Origin: UBA1731 sp963653155
GTDB lineage: Bacteria; Verrucomicrobiota; Kiritimatiellia; RFP12; UBA1067
DNA: 64,000 nucleotides
Assembly: GCA_963653155.1 (NCBI GenBank)
Contig: CAVJWR010000001.1
Location: 1-64,000 of the forward strand
Direction: 5' to 3'
Part shown: one piece after another, positions 63,196 through 64,000 of the stretch
Numbering within the stretch: position 1 is the stretch's first letter
Layout of the letters: the number at the start of each line of letters is the position of its first letter
Position numbers and translations under genes: made by a program
Notes under the pieces: model-generated
What the model was told of the DNA's origin: nothing
What the model saw: the letters and a program-made list of their open reading frames with translations, nothing else
Database searches by the model: none

Positions 63196-63609
63196 ATGAA
63201 TACACTATTGAACATAGATCCATGGAACATATTGAGCGACCTTCTCGACGCAGACAGTCAGGCGTTCAAGGATGTAAGGGCAAGGGCCTGCGGACATTTC
63301 CCGCCCGTCAACGTATTCCTTGATGACGATGCGGCAATCATAGACCTGTTGCTTCCCGGCAAGACGGCAAAAGATATCGAGCTGTCCCTTGAACCTCAGG
63401 CGGTAGTCATCGCCGACAAGCCGGCTGAAACGACCGATGCCGCAACCGGCAAGCCAACCGTCGCACAACCCGCATGGTCGCGCCGTCTGGCACTGCCATT
63501 CAGGGTCGATGCAGAGAAAGCCAACGCGAAATTCACGAACGGCATTCTCAGGATCGAGCTTCCGAAGGCAGAGAAGGCCGGAATCCGTCATATCGCAATC
63601 GAAGGCTAA
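63196..63609 (+). CDS. Small heat-shock protein (Hsp20 family)
   Basis: A 137-residue alpha-crystallin-type chaperone. After an N-terminal amphipathic arm (DPWNILSDLLDADSQAFKDV) comes the crystallin core starting PPVNVFLDDDAAIIDLLLPG, which ends AKFTNGILRIELPKAEKAG (the A-x-x-x-n-G-v-L signature). The IXI-type tail is replaced by IRHIAIEG, which can serve as I-x-I (IAI). It binds unfolding proteins. The ATG at 63196 has GAAGGAG; an upstream GTG at 63172 lies in the same frame but before the ribosome-binding site. First of two adjacent Hsp20 genes behind the sigma-54 promoter. Confidence 0.93.
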   Translation: MNTLLNIDPWNILSDLLDADSQAFKDVRARACGHFPPVNVFLDDDAAIIDLLLPGKTAKDIELSLEPQAVVIADKPAETTDAATGKPTVAQPAWSRRLALPFRVDAEKANAKFTNGILRIELPKAEKAGIRHIAIEG

Positions 63610-63626
63610 ACGAAAGGAGAAAAGAA

Positions 63627-63962
63627 ATGAACGAAGAGAAATTTGTGGTTCCGTCGGCAACGCTTTCTGAACGTCCGGAGGAGTACGAGCTGAAGTTTGT
63701 GGTGCCTGGCGTAGGAAAGGGAGATGCCGACCTTCATGTGGAAGGCAGGACGCTCACGCTGAAGACGCACGCGAAGCACCAGAACCCAGCCGGATTCAAG
63801 CAAGTCGCGTCCGAATTCGAGAACGTGAACTACGCCATGAGCGCGGAGATACCCGAAAGGGCAGACCTCGCAACCCTCACGGCCAAGATCGAAAACGGAA
63901 TACTTACGGTCACGATAAAGAAGCGGCCAGAGATGCAACCGAAGAAGATCGAGATACAATAA
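63627..63962 (+). CDS. Small heat-shock protein (Hsp20 family), short form
   Basis: A 111-residue Hsp20 with almost no N-terminal arm: the core starts near residue 18 (YELKFVVPGVGKGDADLHVE) and includes RTLTLKTHAKHQ, SAEIPERADLATLTAKIENG, and ILTVTIKKRPEMQPKKIEIQ with an I-E-I tail. It is truncated relative to typical sHSPs, which suggests hetero-oligomers with the partner 17 nt upstream. GAAAGGAG precedes the ATG. A terminator-like hairpin follows. Confidence 0.93.
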   Translation: MNEEKFVVPSATLSERPEEYELKFVVPGVGKGDADLHVEGRTLTLKTHAKHQNPAGFKQVASEFENVNYAMSAEIPERADLATLTAKIENGILTVTIKKRPEMQPKKIEIQ

Positions 63963-63966
63963 GATT

Positions 63967-63990
63967 GTTGAGATGGTAGCTCATCTCAAC
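63967..63990 (+). terminator. Hairpin after the Hsp20 pair
   Basis: GTTGAGATG-(6 nt)-CATCTCAAC forms a perfect 9-bp stem 4 nt after the second Hsp20 stop. Only TT follows before the sequence diverges, so it may be a terminator or an mRNA end-stabilising structure. Confidence 0.5.
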
Positions 63991-64000
63991 TTGCCGAAAT

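Overview
The window reads as a Gram-negative, glycan-degrading, probably uncultured bacterium of the PVC group. A Kiritimatiellota or Lentisphaerota-type gut lineage is my inference, not proven here. The basis is an LpxC-type lipid A enzyme next to MurC, secreted LamG-like and autotransporter-type beta-strand-repeat proteins, DUF4838-type and agarase-like hydrolases, Tat-signal Gfo/Idh and PIG-L enzymes, and long mosaic intergenic repeats. Three runs of N (3170-3179, 35843-35905, 47514-47523) show this is a scaffolded, probably metagenomic, assembly. Coding is GC-rich except the ATPase island at 46960-48535, which is visibly AT-richer.

Layout. 1-2590 (minus): an ECF sigma factor, an anti-sigma-like membrane protein, a 37-residue membrane peptide and, after a terminator and a 12-bp C tract, a polytopic membrane protein. 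2616-11437 (minus): an S10/spc ribosomal operon from rpsJ to rplO with its promoter and a long leader. It lacks rpmC and rpmD and ends at a strong terminator before secY. 11442-17178 (minus): a secreted glycosidase-like protein and a 1076-residue triple LamG-type surface protein. 17362-18588: icd. 18909-22562 (minus): a trpCBAF operon with a complete attenuator, including a 30-residue leader peptide carrying Trp-Trp-Trp. 22846-30842 (minus): a DUF4838 hydrolase, another LamG-type surface protein, then a Gfo/Idh - sugar-porter - PIG-L operon. 30956-33673 (plus): a two-component system whose kinase has a periplasmic region of apparently four OB-like domains. A paralogous system lies at 42064-44810. 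Between them are an agarase-like enzyme, a gapped beta-helix protein, a second glycosidase-like protein and a 990-residue beta-strand-repeat protein.

44846-49159 is an accessory patch: a sugar-porter gene reduced to its two ends, two unrelated AAA ATPases with nuclease-like C-termini, and an 80-bp direct repeat of the 3' end of a uracil-DNA-glycosylase-like gene bracketing one of them. 49193-60853 (minus) is housekeeping: galE, efp, acyl-CoA dehydrogenase, dnaX, then an AsmA-like protein - murC - thioredoxin-like protein - lpxC - hisH - hisF - mscS run. 61161-64000 (plus): larE-bioB and a pair of small heat-shock proteins behind a textbook sigma-54 promoter with two upstream palindromes.

Recurring signals tie the window together. 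Extended -10 promoters (TGnTATAAT) recur, several placed so close to an ATG that the transcript would be leaderless. Surface proteins share a C-terminal end of three to four hydrophobic residues plus a terminal Arg. Intergenic mosaics of perfect hairpins and short GGTAG-type repeats run into and supply the stop codons of trpF, the DUF4838 gene and the PIG-L gene. Everything beyond motif matching (families, operons, regulation) is inference from sequence; no database search was run.
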